From Clostridia bacterium (GTDB lineage: Bacteria; Bacillota; Clostridia; Christensenellales; Borkfalkiaceae): 64,000 bases of DNA. The notes under the pieces were generated by a model. That model searched no databases, was not told the origin of the DNA, and saw nothing but the letters and a program-made list of their open reading frames with translations. The stretch spans positions 26,608 through 90,607 of the forward strand of contig JAFTVF010000012.1 in the NCBI GenBank assembly GCA_017465865.1, given 5' to 3'. Position numbers and translations under genes: made by a program. Positions 17,520 to 24,642 of the stretch are shown here, one piece after another. The first letter of the stretch is position 1; each line of letters opens with the position of its first letter.

Positions 17520-18339
17520 AGAAACTCTCATTCCCAAAATCGGCGTCGTTACGGATATCCGCAAGGATACCCCCGACGTAAAAACTTTCCGCGTCGTGGG
17601 TACGGACGGCAAAAAGCTCTTTCAGCACATGCCCGGTCAGTGCGCGATGGTTTCCATTCCCGGCGTCGGCGAGTGTATGTTCTCGATCACTTCTTCGCCT
17701 ACGAACGAAGAATATATGGAATTTTCCATTAAAAAATGCGGTTGCGTAACGGAAGTTATCCACGCGCTTGAAGTCGGCGCGCAGATCACCGTCCGCGGAC
17801 CTTACGGTAAAAACTTCCCCGTGGAAGAGGATTTCAAGGGCAAAGATCTGCTCTTTATTGCAGGCGGTATCGGGCTTGCGCCTTTGCGCAGCGTTATCAA
17901 TTACGTACGGCATTACCGCAGCAATTACGGCAAAGTCGTCATCGTATACGGCGCGAGAAGTAAAGATGACCTCGTAGATATCGAAGAAATCCAAACGGAA
18001 TGGATGAACGAGCCGAATATGGAGGTCTACCTCACGATCGACCGCCCGCAGGAGGGCTGGGACGGACACGTCGGGTTCGTGCCCGCGTACGTCAAGGAAT
18101 TAGGGCTTGATCCCAACATGACGGCGGTGCTTTGCGGACCTCCGATCATGATCAAGTTCACGCTTGCGGGGCTTTTGGAGCTTGGCTTTGAGAAATCCCG
18201 CGTGTACACGACGTTAGAGCTGCGTATGAAATGCGGCGTCGGCAAATGCGGCAGATGCAACGTCGGGGATAAGTTCGTATGCAAGGACGGCCCCGTATTC
18301 CGTATGACGGAGCTTGACGAGCTTCCCGATGAATATTAA
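17512..18339 (+). CDS. FlxA/AsrB-like FAD- and NAD-binding oxidoreductase
   Basis: A 275-residue ferredoxin-NADP reductase-fold protein. The flavin domain includes GECMFSITSSP, the nucleotide domain IAGGIGLAPLRSVINYV and VLCGPPIMIKFTL, and the C-terminus holds a 2Fe-2S motif, CGVGKCGRCNVGDKFVC. This matches FlxA of Flx-Hdr complexes and AsrB. Expected role: oxidise NAD(P)H with FAD and send electrons through the Flx Fe-S subunits to HdrA. NADH versus NADPH preference is not readable. It overlaps the upstream gene and is 12 bp from the next. Confidence 0.85.
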   Translation: MTKETLIPKIGVVTDIRKDTPDVKTFRVVGTDGKKLFQHMPGQCAMVSIPGVGECMFSITSSPTNEEYMEFSIKKCGCVTEVIHALEVGAQITVRGPYGKNFPVEEDFKGKDLLFIAGGIGLAPLRSVINYVRHYRSNYGKVVIVYGARSKDDLVDIEEIQTEWMNEPNMEVYLTIDRPQEGWDGHVGFVPAYVKELGLDPNMTAVLCGPPIMIKFTLAGLLELGFEKSRVYTTLELRMKCGVGKCGRCNVGDKFVCKDGPVFRMTELDELPDEY

Positions 18340-18351
18340 GGAGAAACCACA

Positions 18352-19026
18352 ATGGAAAAAATGGTAAACGTATATCTTTTCGGTAAACGCTATCAAGTAC
18401 CGGAAAGTCTGACGATTATGAAAGCGATGGAGTACGCGGGGTATCAGCTCGTACGCGGCTGCGGTTGCAGAAACGGTTTCTGCGGCGCATGCGCTACGAT
18501 CTACCGTATCCACGGCCAGCAAGAGCTGAAAAGCTGTCTTGCATGCCAACAGCAGGTAGAGGAGGGCATGTACGTAGCGACGTTGCCTTTCTTCCCGCTC
18601 GTAAAGAAAGTGTACGACATCAACGAGATCAAACCCACGCAACAGATCATGATGCAGCTGTATCCCGAGATCTATTCCTGTATCGGCTGTAACGCTTGCA
18701 CCAAGAGCTGTACGCAAGAGCTGAACGTTATGCAATATATCGCTTACGCGCAGCGCGGCGAATACGAAAAGTGCGCGGAAGAGAGCTTCGACTGCGTAAT
18801 GTGCGGCGTATGTTCTTCGCGTTGTCCTGCGGGCATTTCTCATCCGCAGGTAGCGGTGCTGGCAAGACGGCTTACGGGTAAATACCTTGCGCCGAAAACC
18901 GAGCATTTGATCAACCGTGTGGCGGAGATCGACGCAGGGGATTGCAAGGCGGCGTTGGAGGCGATTATGAACACGCCTTTGGAAGAACAAAAAAATCTCT
19001 ATAACCATAGAGAGATCGAGAAATAA
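18352..19026 (+). CDS. Iron-sulfur subunit of fumarate reductase (SdhB/FrdB-like)
   Basis: A 224-residue protein with an N-terminal 2Fe-2S ferredoxin-like domain (CGCRNGFCGAC then CLAC) and a C-terminal helical domain with CIGCNACTKSC and CVMCGVCSSRCPAG. This is the order of domains in SdhB/FrdB and in the N-terminal part of TfrB (thiol:fumarate reductase). TfrB additionally carries an HdrB-like CCG domain; here that domain is the separate HdrB gene of the same operon. It lies 11 bp before the flavoprotein. Likely role: carry electrons from the Hdr/Flx complex to the fumarate site. Confidence 0.82.
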   Translation: MEKMVNVYLFGKRYQVPESLTIMKAMEYAGYQLVRGCGCRNGFCGACATIYRIHGQQELKSCLACQQQVEEGMYVATLPFFPLVKKVYDINEIKPTQQIMMQLYPEIYSCIGCNACTKSCTQELNVMQYIAYAQRGEYEKCAEESFDCVMCGVCSSRCPAGISHPQVAVLARRLTGKYLAPKTEHLINRVAEIDAGDCKAALEAIMNTPLEEQKNLYNHREIEK

Positions 19027-19037
19027 GGAGGCGGCGT

Positions 19038-20642
19038 ATGTATCATTATACCGATGAACAACTTGAATCGATGAAAAAGGTAGAGGCTACCCGCGCTGCC
19101 CGTATCGAAAAACTCCACGCGCGTATGACTGCGGAAGAAAAAGACGCGGTTTTGGCAGAATTCCACCCCGATTATATCACTTCTGCGTATGAAGAACTCA
19201 AAGTCGGGAAAAATAAAGGCGGTAAGGTCTTGCACGAGCTTGCCGATCTGCTCCAAGGCCATTCCCGTATCAAGGATATGCAGATCGATCTTACGAAAAT
19301 CGACTACGACGTAGACGTGCTGGTTATCGGCGGCGGCGGCGCAGGCTCGTCTGCGGCGATCGAAGCGCACGAACGCGGCGCAAACGTCATGATCGCGACC
19401 AAGCTCCGTTTGGGCGACGCGAACACGGCGATGGCGGAAGGGGGTATTCAGGCGGCGGATAAGCCCAACGACAGCCCCGCAACGCATTATCTCGACGCGC
19501 TCGGCGGCGGACATTTCAAGAACAAGCCCGAGCTGTTGTATAAGCTCGTCAACGAAGCGCCCGAGGCGATTTTGTGGCTGAATAACCTTGGCGTTATGTT
19601 CGATAAAGAACCCGACGGCACGATGGTAACGACGCACGGCGGCGGTACTTCGAGAAAGCGTATGCACGCTTGCCGCGACTATTCGGGTTCGGAGATCATG
19701 CGTACGCTCCGCGACGAAGTATTCAACCGCGGTATCACCGTCGTGGATTTCACGGCGGCGATCGAGCTGATTAAAGATACCGACGGCAAGATCGCGGGCG
19801 CGGTGCTGATGAATATGGAAACGAAAGAGATCCTGATCGCGCGCGCGAAAACGGTCGTTATCGCAACGGGCGGCGCGGGCAGATTGCATTATCAGGGCTT
19901 CCCCACGTCCAACCACTACGGCGCGACGGCGGACGGGCTTGTGCTCGGCTACCGCGCAGGCGCGAAACTTTTGTATCCCGAAACCTTGCAGTATCATCCC
20001 ACGGGCGCGGCAGAACCTACCCAGATCTACGGCGCGCTCGTAACCGAAAAGGTGCGTTCGCTCGGCGCGCAGCTTGTCAATAAAGACGGCGAAGCGTTCG
20101 TGTATTCGTTGGAAACGCGCGACGTTACCGCTTCGTCGATTATCCGTGAATGCAGAGCAAACGGCAACGGTATCAAGACGACGGACGGCGAGGGCGTTTG
20201 GCTGGATACGCCGCTGATCGACATTTTGAACGGCGAGGGCACGATCGAAAAACGTATTCCCGCAATGCTTCGTATGTTCGGTAAATACGGCATCGATATC
20301 CGTAAAGAGCCTATCTTGATCTATCCCACGCTGCATTATCAAAACGGCGGTCTGGACATCGGCGCAAACGGTATGACGTGCGTGGAAAACCTCTACGTAG
20401 CGGGTGAAGCCGTCGGCGGTATTCACGGCACGAACCGTCTTATGGGCAATTCGCTTTTGGATATCATCGTATTCGGCAGAAACGCAGGTCAGCAGGCTGG
20501 CGAGAAATGCAAGAGCGTAGAACTCAAAGAACTCACGCTTTCGCACGTGGACGCGTTTGAGAAAGAGCTGGAAGAAGCGGGGATCGCTTCGGAGGTCTGC
20601 TCGCCTAAGCTCCTGCCCGATTACAGACGGCAGGCGAATTGA
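19038..20642 (+). CDS. Fumarate reductase/succinate dehydrogenase-family flavoprotein, soluble
   Basis: A 534-residue FAD protein with an unusual ~90-residue helical N-terminal extension before the dinucleotide motif VLVIGGGGAGSSAAIE. Active-site marks of FrdA/SdhA are present: YHPTGAAEPTQIYG, the KVRSLGAQLVNKDG Arg loop, PTLHYQNGGLDIG, and GGIHGTNRLMGNSLLD. The His that normally binds FAD covalently (in SHT-AA-GG) is Asn here (DANTAMAEGGIQ), so FAD should be noncovalent, as in L-aspartate oxidase. No membrane anchor subunit follows. With the Fe-S gene and fumC in the operon, fumarate reduction is the best call; aspartate oxidase is less likely. Confidence 0.87.
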   Translation: MYHYTDEQLESMKKVEATRAARIEKLHARMTAEEKDAVLAEFHPDYITSAYEELKVGKNKGGKVLHELADLLQGHSRIKDMQIDLTKIDYDVDVLVIGGGGAGSSAAIEAHERGANVMIATKLRLGDANTAMAEGGIQAADKPNDSPATHYLDALGGGHFKNKPELLYKLVNEAPEAILWLNNLGVMFDKEPDGTMVTTHGGGTSRKRMHACRDYSGSEIMRTLRDEVFNRGITVVDFTAAIELIKDTDGKIAGAVLMNMETKEILIARAKTVVIATGGAGRLHYQGFPTSNHYGATADGLVLGYRAGAKLLYPETLQYHPTGAAEPTQIYGALVTEKVRSLGAQLVNKDGEAFVYSLETRDVTASSIIRECRANGNGIKTTDGEGVWLDTPLIDILNGEGTIEKRIPAMLRMFGKYGIDIRKEPILIYPTLHYQNGGLDIGANGMTCVENLYVAGEAVGGIHGTNRLMGNSLLDIIVFGRNAGQQAGEKCKSVELKELTLSHVDAFEKELEEAGIASEVCSPKLLPDYRRQAN

Positions 20643-20678
20643 TAAGGCAAGATTGATGAAATATAGGAGAAATGTATT

Positions 20679-22034
20679 ATGGAGAATGAAAACAAAAAAA
20701 GCCGTAAATGGCTTTGGCTTACGATCGCTTTGGTCGTAGTCGCCGCAGTTGCCGTTTGGTGTGCGGTAAGCGCAAACAAGGCGAAAGGCGTAGAGGGAGT
20801 ATTCAAATTCAGTTCTACGTTCGTAATGTTTACGCTTGCTTTCGTGATACTTGCCCTCGGGTATCTGTTGGGCGGTATCAACATTAAAGGCGTATCGCTT
20901 GGTACGGCGGGCGTGTTTCTGGTTGCAATATTGCTCGGTTGGCTGTGTACGCTGGATTTTGCAAAAGTGCCTTTGCTTAGCAGTTTCCATATGACGAGCA
21001 CGGGCGACGCTGTCGTAAAGAATTTGAAAGGTCCTATCCAAAATTTAGGCTTAATTTTGTTCGTAGGTGCAGTCGGCTTTATCGCAGGTCCGAACTTTTT
21101 CAAAAATTTGGTGAAAAACTTTAAGACGTATATTTTGTTGGGCGCGATTATCATTTTAGCGGGTACGCTGGTCGCCGTACTTTGTATCCTTTTGACGGAC
21201 TACGGTTCGGAATATTGGGCAGGTATTTTGTCGGGTGCGCTTACGTCTACGCCAGGTTTCTCCGCGGCACAGGACGCGGCAACGGAAAATCTCGCGTTAA
21301 TCACGCTTGGGCATGCGATCGCATATCCGTTTGGCGTGGTCGGCGTCGTATTGTTCGTACAGTTAATGCCGAAGTTCTTAAAATCGGATATGGAGAAAGA
21401 ACGCGCGTTGTTGAAGATCGGCGCAGCGGAGGAAAAACGCGATTATTCGAAATATTTCCAATGCGAAAGTTTCGGTTTATTGCCGTTTTCTCTTGCCGTC
21501 GTTGCGGGTTTGCTTCTTGGTTCGATCAATATCCCTCTTACGGGAAAAGGCTATAACGGCGCTTGTTTCTCGCTTGGTACGACGGGCGGCGTATTGATTA
21601 TGTGTCTTGTATTCGGGCATTTCGGGCATATCGGCAAGCTCTCCTTAGAGGTGAACGAGCATACGTTAAAGGTGCTTCGTGAATTTGGTCTGGCTTTGTT
21701 CTTGCTCGGCGCAGGCTTTGAAGGCGGCGTTGCGCTCGTACAGGAAATCAAGAACGCGGGCGGCGCAGGAATCGTCGTATGGGGCTTCCTCGGCGGTGCG
21801 GTAATGACAGTATTCCCGATGATCGTTGGCTACGTATTCGGTCGGTATTTGTTAAAGCTGCCGCTTTTGAACAACTTGGGCTCGATCACGGGCGGTATGA
21901 CGAGTACGCCTGCGCTCGGAACGCTCATTTCGACGGCAAAGACGGACGACGTAGCCTCGGCATACGCTTCCACGTATCCGATCGCGCTGATTTTGATCGT
22001 ACTTGCTTCGCAGCTTTTAATTACGTTAATGTAA
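20679..22034 (+). CDS. AspT/SucE-family dicarboxylate exchanger-like membrane protein
   Basis: A 451-residue polytopic membrane protein with about ten hydrophobic segments in two repeated halves. Each half has a small-residue re-entrant stretch: ILSGALTSTPGFSAAQDAA and NLGSITGGMTSTPALGTL. The TSTP duplication is typical of the aspartate:alanine exchanger family, which contains AspT and the succinate exporter SucE. As last gene of a malate-fumarate-succinate operon, succinate export or dicarboxylate exchange is the natural guess. RBS AGGAG lies 10 bp upstream. The usual cytosolic TrkA_C domains between the halves are missing; a short charged loop (near residues 230-260) replaces them. Confidence 0.75.
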   Translation: MENENKKSRKWLWLTIALVVVAAVAVWCAVSANKAKGVEGVFKFSSTFVMFTLAFVILALGYLLGGINIKGVSLGTAGVFLVAILLGWLCTLDFAKVPLLSSFHMTSTGDAVVKNLKGPIQNLGLILFVGAVGFIAGPNFFKNLVKNFKTYILLGAIIILAGTLVAVLCILLTDYGSEYWAGILSGALTSTPGFSAAQDAATENLALITLGHAIAYPFGVVGVVLFVQLMPKFLKSDMEKERALLKIGAAEEKRDYSKYFQCESFGLLPFSLAVVAGLLLGSINIPLTGKGYNGACFSLGTTGGVLIMCLVFGHFGHIGKLSLEVNEHTLKVLREFGLALFLLGAGFEGGVALVQEIKNAGGAGIVVWGFLGGAVMTVFPMIVGYVFGRYLLKLPLLNNLGSITGGMTSTPALGTLISTAKTDDVASAYASTYPIALILIVLASQLLITLM

Positions 22035-22040
22035 AGGCAA

Positions 22041-22081
22041 TCCCCGTCGTATTTTAACGGATACGACGGGGAAATTTTTTT
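22041..22081 (+). terminator. Strong terminator ending the fumarate/Hdr operon
   Basis: CCCCGTCGTAT (22042-22052) pairs perfectly with ATACGACGGGG (22061-22071), loop TTTAACGG, followed by AAA and a run of seven T. Confidence 0.9.
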
Positions 22082-22100
22082 GAAAACAAGGCAAAAACAG

Positions 22101-22129
22101 TTGCATTTTCAAGGAGAATGGTATATAAT
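22101..22129 (+). promoter_or_regulatory. Predicted promoter of tRNA-Ser
   Basis: TTGCAT at 22101-22106 and TATAAT at 22124-22129, 17-bp spacing, 13 bp before the tRNA 5' end. Confidence 0.75.
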
Positions 22130-22142
22130 AAATAAGCTGTTT

Positions 22143-22232
22143 GCAGAGATGGCGGAGCGGTTGAACGCGCACGATTCGAAATCGTGTTATGCAGGAATGT
22201 ATACAAGGGTTCAAATCCCTTTCTCTGCGCCA
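22143..22232 (+). tRNA. tRNA-Ser, anticodon CGA
   Basis: Ninety bases, class II tRNA. Acceptor GCAGAGA pairs with TCTCTGC, discriminator G, CCA encoded. The anticodon stem CACGA/TCGTG encloses loop TTCGAAA (anticodon CGA, reads UCG). A long variable arm and T-arm GGGTTCAAATCCC follow. Own promoter and downstream hairpin suggest single-gene transcription. Confidence 0.95.
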
Positions 22233-22274
22233 AACCTGTGAGGAATGATAAACGCATTCCTCACAGGTTTCTTG
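22233..22274 (+). terminator. Hairpin terminator after tRNA-Ser
   Basis: AACCTGTGAGGAATG (22233-22247) pairs with CATTCCTCACAGGTT (22255-22269) and is followed by TCTTGT; long perfect stem but a short T-tract. Confidence 0.75.
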
Positions 22275-22433
22275 TATAGAATTTAGAGAGGGATTTGAGG
22301 GTGGGAGCCGTTTTGCGAGAGCAAAACGCTTTGCCTCAGAAAGAGGGGGTGCGTAGAACTTAACGGCAAAGACCGCCATTGATAATGGCGGGGCGGGGCG
22401 CGCCGCTAAAGGCGCAAATCCCTATTTTTTATG
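22275..22433. other. Gene-free spacer with several inverted repeats
   Basis: No credible ORF or promoter. It contains small palindromic hairpins: CGTTTTGC/GCAAAACG near 22313-22331, CCGCCATT/AATGGCGG near 22373-22390, and GCGCCGC/GGCGC-type pairing near 22398-22414. This G-rich, hairpin-dense character differs from ordinary spacers here and could be a repetitive extragenic element; no second copy was seen in the window. Confidence 0.35.
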
Positions 22434-22469
22434 AAAAAAGCAGGCGAAGTTGTTTTTCGTCTGCTTTTT
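22434..22469. terminator. Terminator of pyk (minus strand; also plausible on plus)
   Basis: GCAGGCGAA (22440-22448) pairs with TTCGTCTGC (22456-22464, one G-T pair), flanked by an A6 tract on the left and T5 on the right, so it can act in both directions; pyk ends a few bases away. Confidence 0.8.
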
Positions 22470-22476
22470 CGTTTTG

Positions 22477-23883
22477 TTATATCGTTTCAACGTTGATAAG
22501 ATTAGAATTTCCGCTCTTGCCGTTCGGTGTACCGCCCGTGATGACGATGGTATCGCCTTTCTTTACCAAACCGCTCTTTTTTGCGATCTCTTTTGCGAAA
22601 TAGAACAGAATATCAATCGAAGTATATTCGTCTGCCATTGCGGGCAAAACGCCCCAACTCAGCGCAAGCTGCCGATAAGCGTGGATGTCCGTCGTGATCC
22701 CGATGATGGGGATATTCGGACGGAAACGGGAAACTTTCCGCGCCGTACCACCCGTCCGCGTGCATACGACGATCGCGCTCGCATTCAGATCCTTTGCAAG
22801 GGTCGCCGCGGAATGGGAAAGGGCTTCCGAGGTCGTTTCGATTTCGAAATTATCGATCGGTTGGATATATTCAATATGCTTTTCGGCGTTTTCGACGATC
22901 TTTGCCATCGCATTGACCGATTGAACGGGATATTCGCCCGCAGCGGTCTCGCCCGAAAGCATAACGGCGGACGTACCGTCGTATACGGCGTTTGCAACGT
23001 CGGAAATTTCCGCACGCGTCGGGCGGGGGTTGTGAATCATCGATTCCAACATTTCCGTTGCGGTAATCACTCGTTTTCCGTGGATACGGCACTGATCGAT
23101 GATATATTTTTGCACGTCAGGCAATTCCTCGTACGGTATTTCCACGCCTAAATCGCCTCGCGCGACCATAATCCCGTCGGAAACCTGCATAATGTCCAAC
23201 AAATTGTTTACGCCCGCACGGTTTTCAATCTTCGCGATCACGTCAATATGACTTCCGCCGTTCGCCTTTAAGAACTCTTTCGCGTCGATCACGTCCTGTG
23301 CTTTGGAAACGAAAGAAAGCGCAACAAAGTCCACTTCGTGCTCAATGCCGAATAACAGATCGGACTTGTCCTGCTCCGAAAGGAATTCGAGATGCAGCTC
23401 CTTGTCAGGGAAAAACATAGATTTACGGCTGGACAGCTCGCCGCCGATCTCGGTAATACAGTGCACGTTCGGCGCTTTCACTTCGGTTACGCGGAATACC
23501 ACAAGCCCGTTGTTCAGCAAAATCTTGTCGTTGGGCACGAGATCCTCGCAAATTCCTGCGTACGACACGCCAACGCGGGTGTTATCGCCCTCGATCTCTT
23601 CTGTCGTGAAAGTGAACGCGTCGCCTTTATTCAAACGGATTTTGCCGTCTTTGAAAGTCTTAATGCGAAACTCAGGACCTTTCGTATCCAAAAGAATGGG
23701 CAGGGGAAGCTGCTTTTCATCGCGCACTTCTTTAATCATCTTGATCTTCTTTGCATGGTCTTCGTGCGTGCCGTGGGAAAAGTTCAGGCGAACGACGTTC
23801 ATACCCGCTTCCGCCATCTCCGAAAACACTTCTTTGTTTTCGCTGGCAGGGCCGATCGTGCAAATGATTTTCGTTTTTTTCAT
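22477..23883 (-). CDS. pyk: Pyruvate kinase
   Basis: A 468-residue enzyme converting PEP and ADP to pyruvate and ATP. Motifs: TKIICTIGPAS and NVVRLNFSHG at the N-terminus, ILLDTKGPEFR, IAKIENRAGV with the catalytic Lys, MVARGDLGVEIP, and TATEMLESM. The C-terminal allosteric domain ends with ITGGTPNGKSGNSN. It lacks the extra PEP-utiliser domain that Bacillus and many Clostridia pyruvate kinases carry (about 585 residues), so it is the short form. RBS GAGGAG precedes the start. It is divergent from rnpB and bracketed by its own promoter and terminator. Confidence 0.96.
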   Translation of the reverse strand: MKKTKIICTIGPASENKEVFSEMAEAGMNVVRLNFSHGTHEDHAKKIKMIKEVRDEKQLPLPILLDTKGPEFRIKTFKDGKIRLNKGDAFTFTTEEIEGDNTRVGVSYAGICEDLVPNDKILLNNGLVVFRVTEVKAPNVHCITEIGGELSSRKSMFFPDKELHLEFLSEQDKSDLLFGIEHEVDFVALSFVSKAQDVIDAKEFLKANGGSHIDVIAKIENRAGVNNLLDIMQVSDGIMVARGDLGVEIPYEELPDVQKYIIDQCRIHGKRVITATEMLESMIHNPRPTRAEISDVANAVYDGTSAVMLSGETAAGEYPVQSVNAMAKIVENAEKHIEYIQPIDNFEIETTSEALSHSAATLAKDLNASAIVVCTRTGGTARKVSRFRPNIPIIGITTDIHAYRQLALSWGVLPAMADEYTSIDILFYFAKEIAKKSGLVKKGDTIVITGGTPNGKSGNSNLINVETI

Positions 23884-23957
23884 ATTTGCTCCTCAGGTAA
23901 AAACCGATAAAAAGAGCCGATTCTCACCCATTATTAAAAATTTCAAAATTCCTCTCT

Positions 23958-23986
23958 ATTTTACTATTTTTTATTGAAAAAAGCAA
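23958..23986 (-). promoter_or_regulatory. Predicted promoter of pyk
   Basis: On the minus strand TTGCTT (complement of 23981-23986) and TAAAAT (complement of 23958-23963) are 17 bp apart, about 75 bp upstream of the pyk start. Confidence 0.6.
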
Positions 23987-24015
23987 GGAAAATAAGTGCT
24001 TTTTTTTCTGAAAAG

Positions 24016-24024
24016 TGCTATAAT
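24016..24024 (+). promoter_or_regulatory. Extended -10 promoter element of rnpB
   Basis: TGCTATAAT at 24016-24024, 8 bp before the RNA 5' end; no clear -35 box is visible. Confidence 0.65.
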
Positions 24025-24031
24025 AATAAAA

Positions 24032-24382
24032 GATTTGAGTTTGTTATACGGTCGCGGTACTCGAAAGGGTAATGAGGAAAGTCCGAGCAGCACAGGACAG
24101 GGTGCCTGATAACGTCAGGTGGAGGCGACTTCGAGGATAGTGCAACAGAAATAAACCGCAGGGCTTCGCCCTGTAAGGATGGAAAGGCGAGGTAAGAGCT
24201 CACCGATACCGCGGTAACGCGGTATGCCATGTAAACCCCACCCGCTGCAAGATTGGGTTTCCGTCATATAGGGCTGTCCGTCCGACGGAATACCGTTAAT
24301 ATCGCTTGAGCTTGTCGGCGACGGCAAGCCTAGATAAATGACCGTACACGACAGAACTCGGCTTACAGACAAACTCAAATCC
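24032..24382 (+). ncRNA. rnpB: RNase P RNA (class A-like)
   Basis: Catalytic RNA of RNase P, about 350 nt. Ends GATTTGAGTTTGT and ACAAACTCAAATC pair as helix P1. Conserved core blocks are present: GAGGAAAGTCCGAGC (P4/J region), ACAGAAATAAACCGC, GGTAAGAGCTCACCG, GACGGCAAGCCTAGATAAATGACCGT-type region near 24320, and ACAGAACTCGGCTTA at the 3' side. A terminator follows. Ends are set from the P1 pairing, so they may be off by a few bases. Confidence 0.95.
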
Positions 24383-24409
24383 TTTTATTTTCCCCATAAA
24401 AGGGGGCAG

Positions 24410-24434
24410 AACAGGCAAAACGCCTGTTTTTTTC
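24410..24434 (+). terminator. Terminator of rnpB
   Basis: AACAGGC (24410-24416) and GCCTGTT (24422-24428), loop AAAAC, then six T. Confidence 0.85.
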
Positions 24435-24460
24435 TTTATCTTGTGCTCAAAACCAACCGA

Positions 24461-24559
24461 TTATGTCTGACATAGGTATTATGACACACATAATACACCT
24501 CAAAACCCCTTATAAACAAAGGATTATGCCACGCATAATACCTATGTATGACATACTAA
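24461..24559. repeat. Two tandem pairs of an 18-bp palindromic repeat upstream of sigK
   Basis: Units of 18 bp: TTATGTCTGACATAGGTA (24461), TTATGACACACATAATAC (24479), TTATGCCACGCATAATAC (24524) and CTATGTATGACATACTAA (24542). Each contains a TATG-N5-CATA palindrome; members of a pair are exactly 18 bp apart, joined by ATACC or its complement GGTAT. The first pair is inverted relative to the second, so 24461-24559 is also a large imperfect inverted repeat around a 26-bp centre. A weaker unit, GACATAGTAC, ends at 24603. Related units occur at 31555-31589, 51344-51397 and 57159-57194. Confidence 0.8.
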
Positions 24560-24568
24560 TAATAAAAA

Positions 24569-24624
24569 GGACAAGGGGATGGCAAAGTTTTTTGACATAG
24601 TACAAACCGTATAAAACATACCAT
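24569..24624 (+). promoter_or_regulatory. Candidate sigma-E promoter with SpoIIID box before sigK
   Basis: GGACAAG at 24569-24575 equals the Bacillus SpoIIID core site. ACATAGT (24595-24601) and CATACCAT (24617-24624), 15 bp apart, resemble the sigma-E -35 and -10 (CATACAAT). In Bacillus subtilis sigK is transcribed by sigma-E with SpoIIID, so the arrangement fits the gene it precedes. TTGACA at 24592-24597 lacks a properly spaced sigma-A -10. Confidence 0.55.
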
Positions 24625-24642
24625 ATCACAGCGAGGTGAAGT

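Noticed and set aside
16491-18339. Anaerobic sulfite reductase operon (asrAB)
   Set aside because: AsrA- and AsrB-like subunits are present, but no AsrC siroheme subunit; HdrABC and MvhD neighbours fit Flx-Hdr better.
24461-24559. Could the 18-bp repeats be a CRISPR array?
   Set aside because: Repeats are too short, contiguous without unique spacers, partly inverted, and no cas genes are near.
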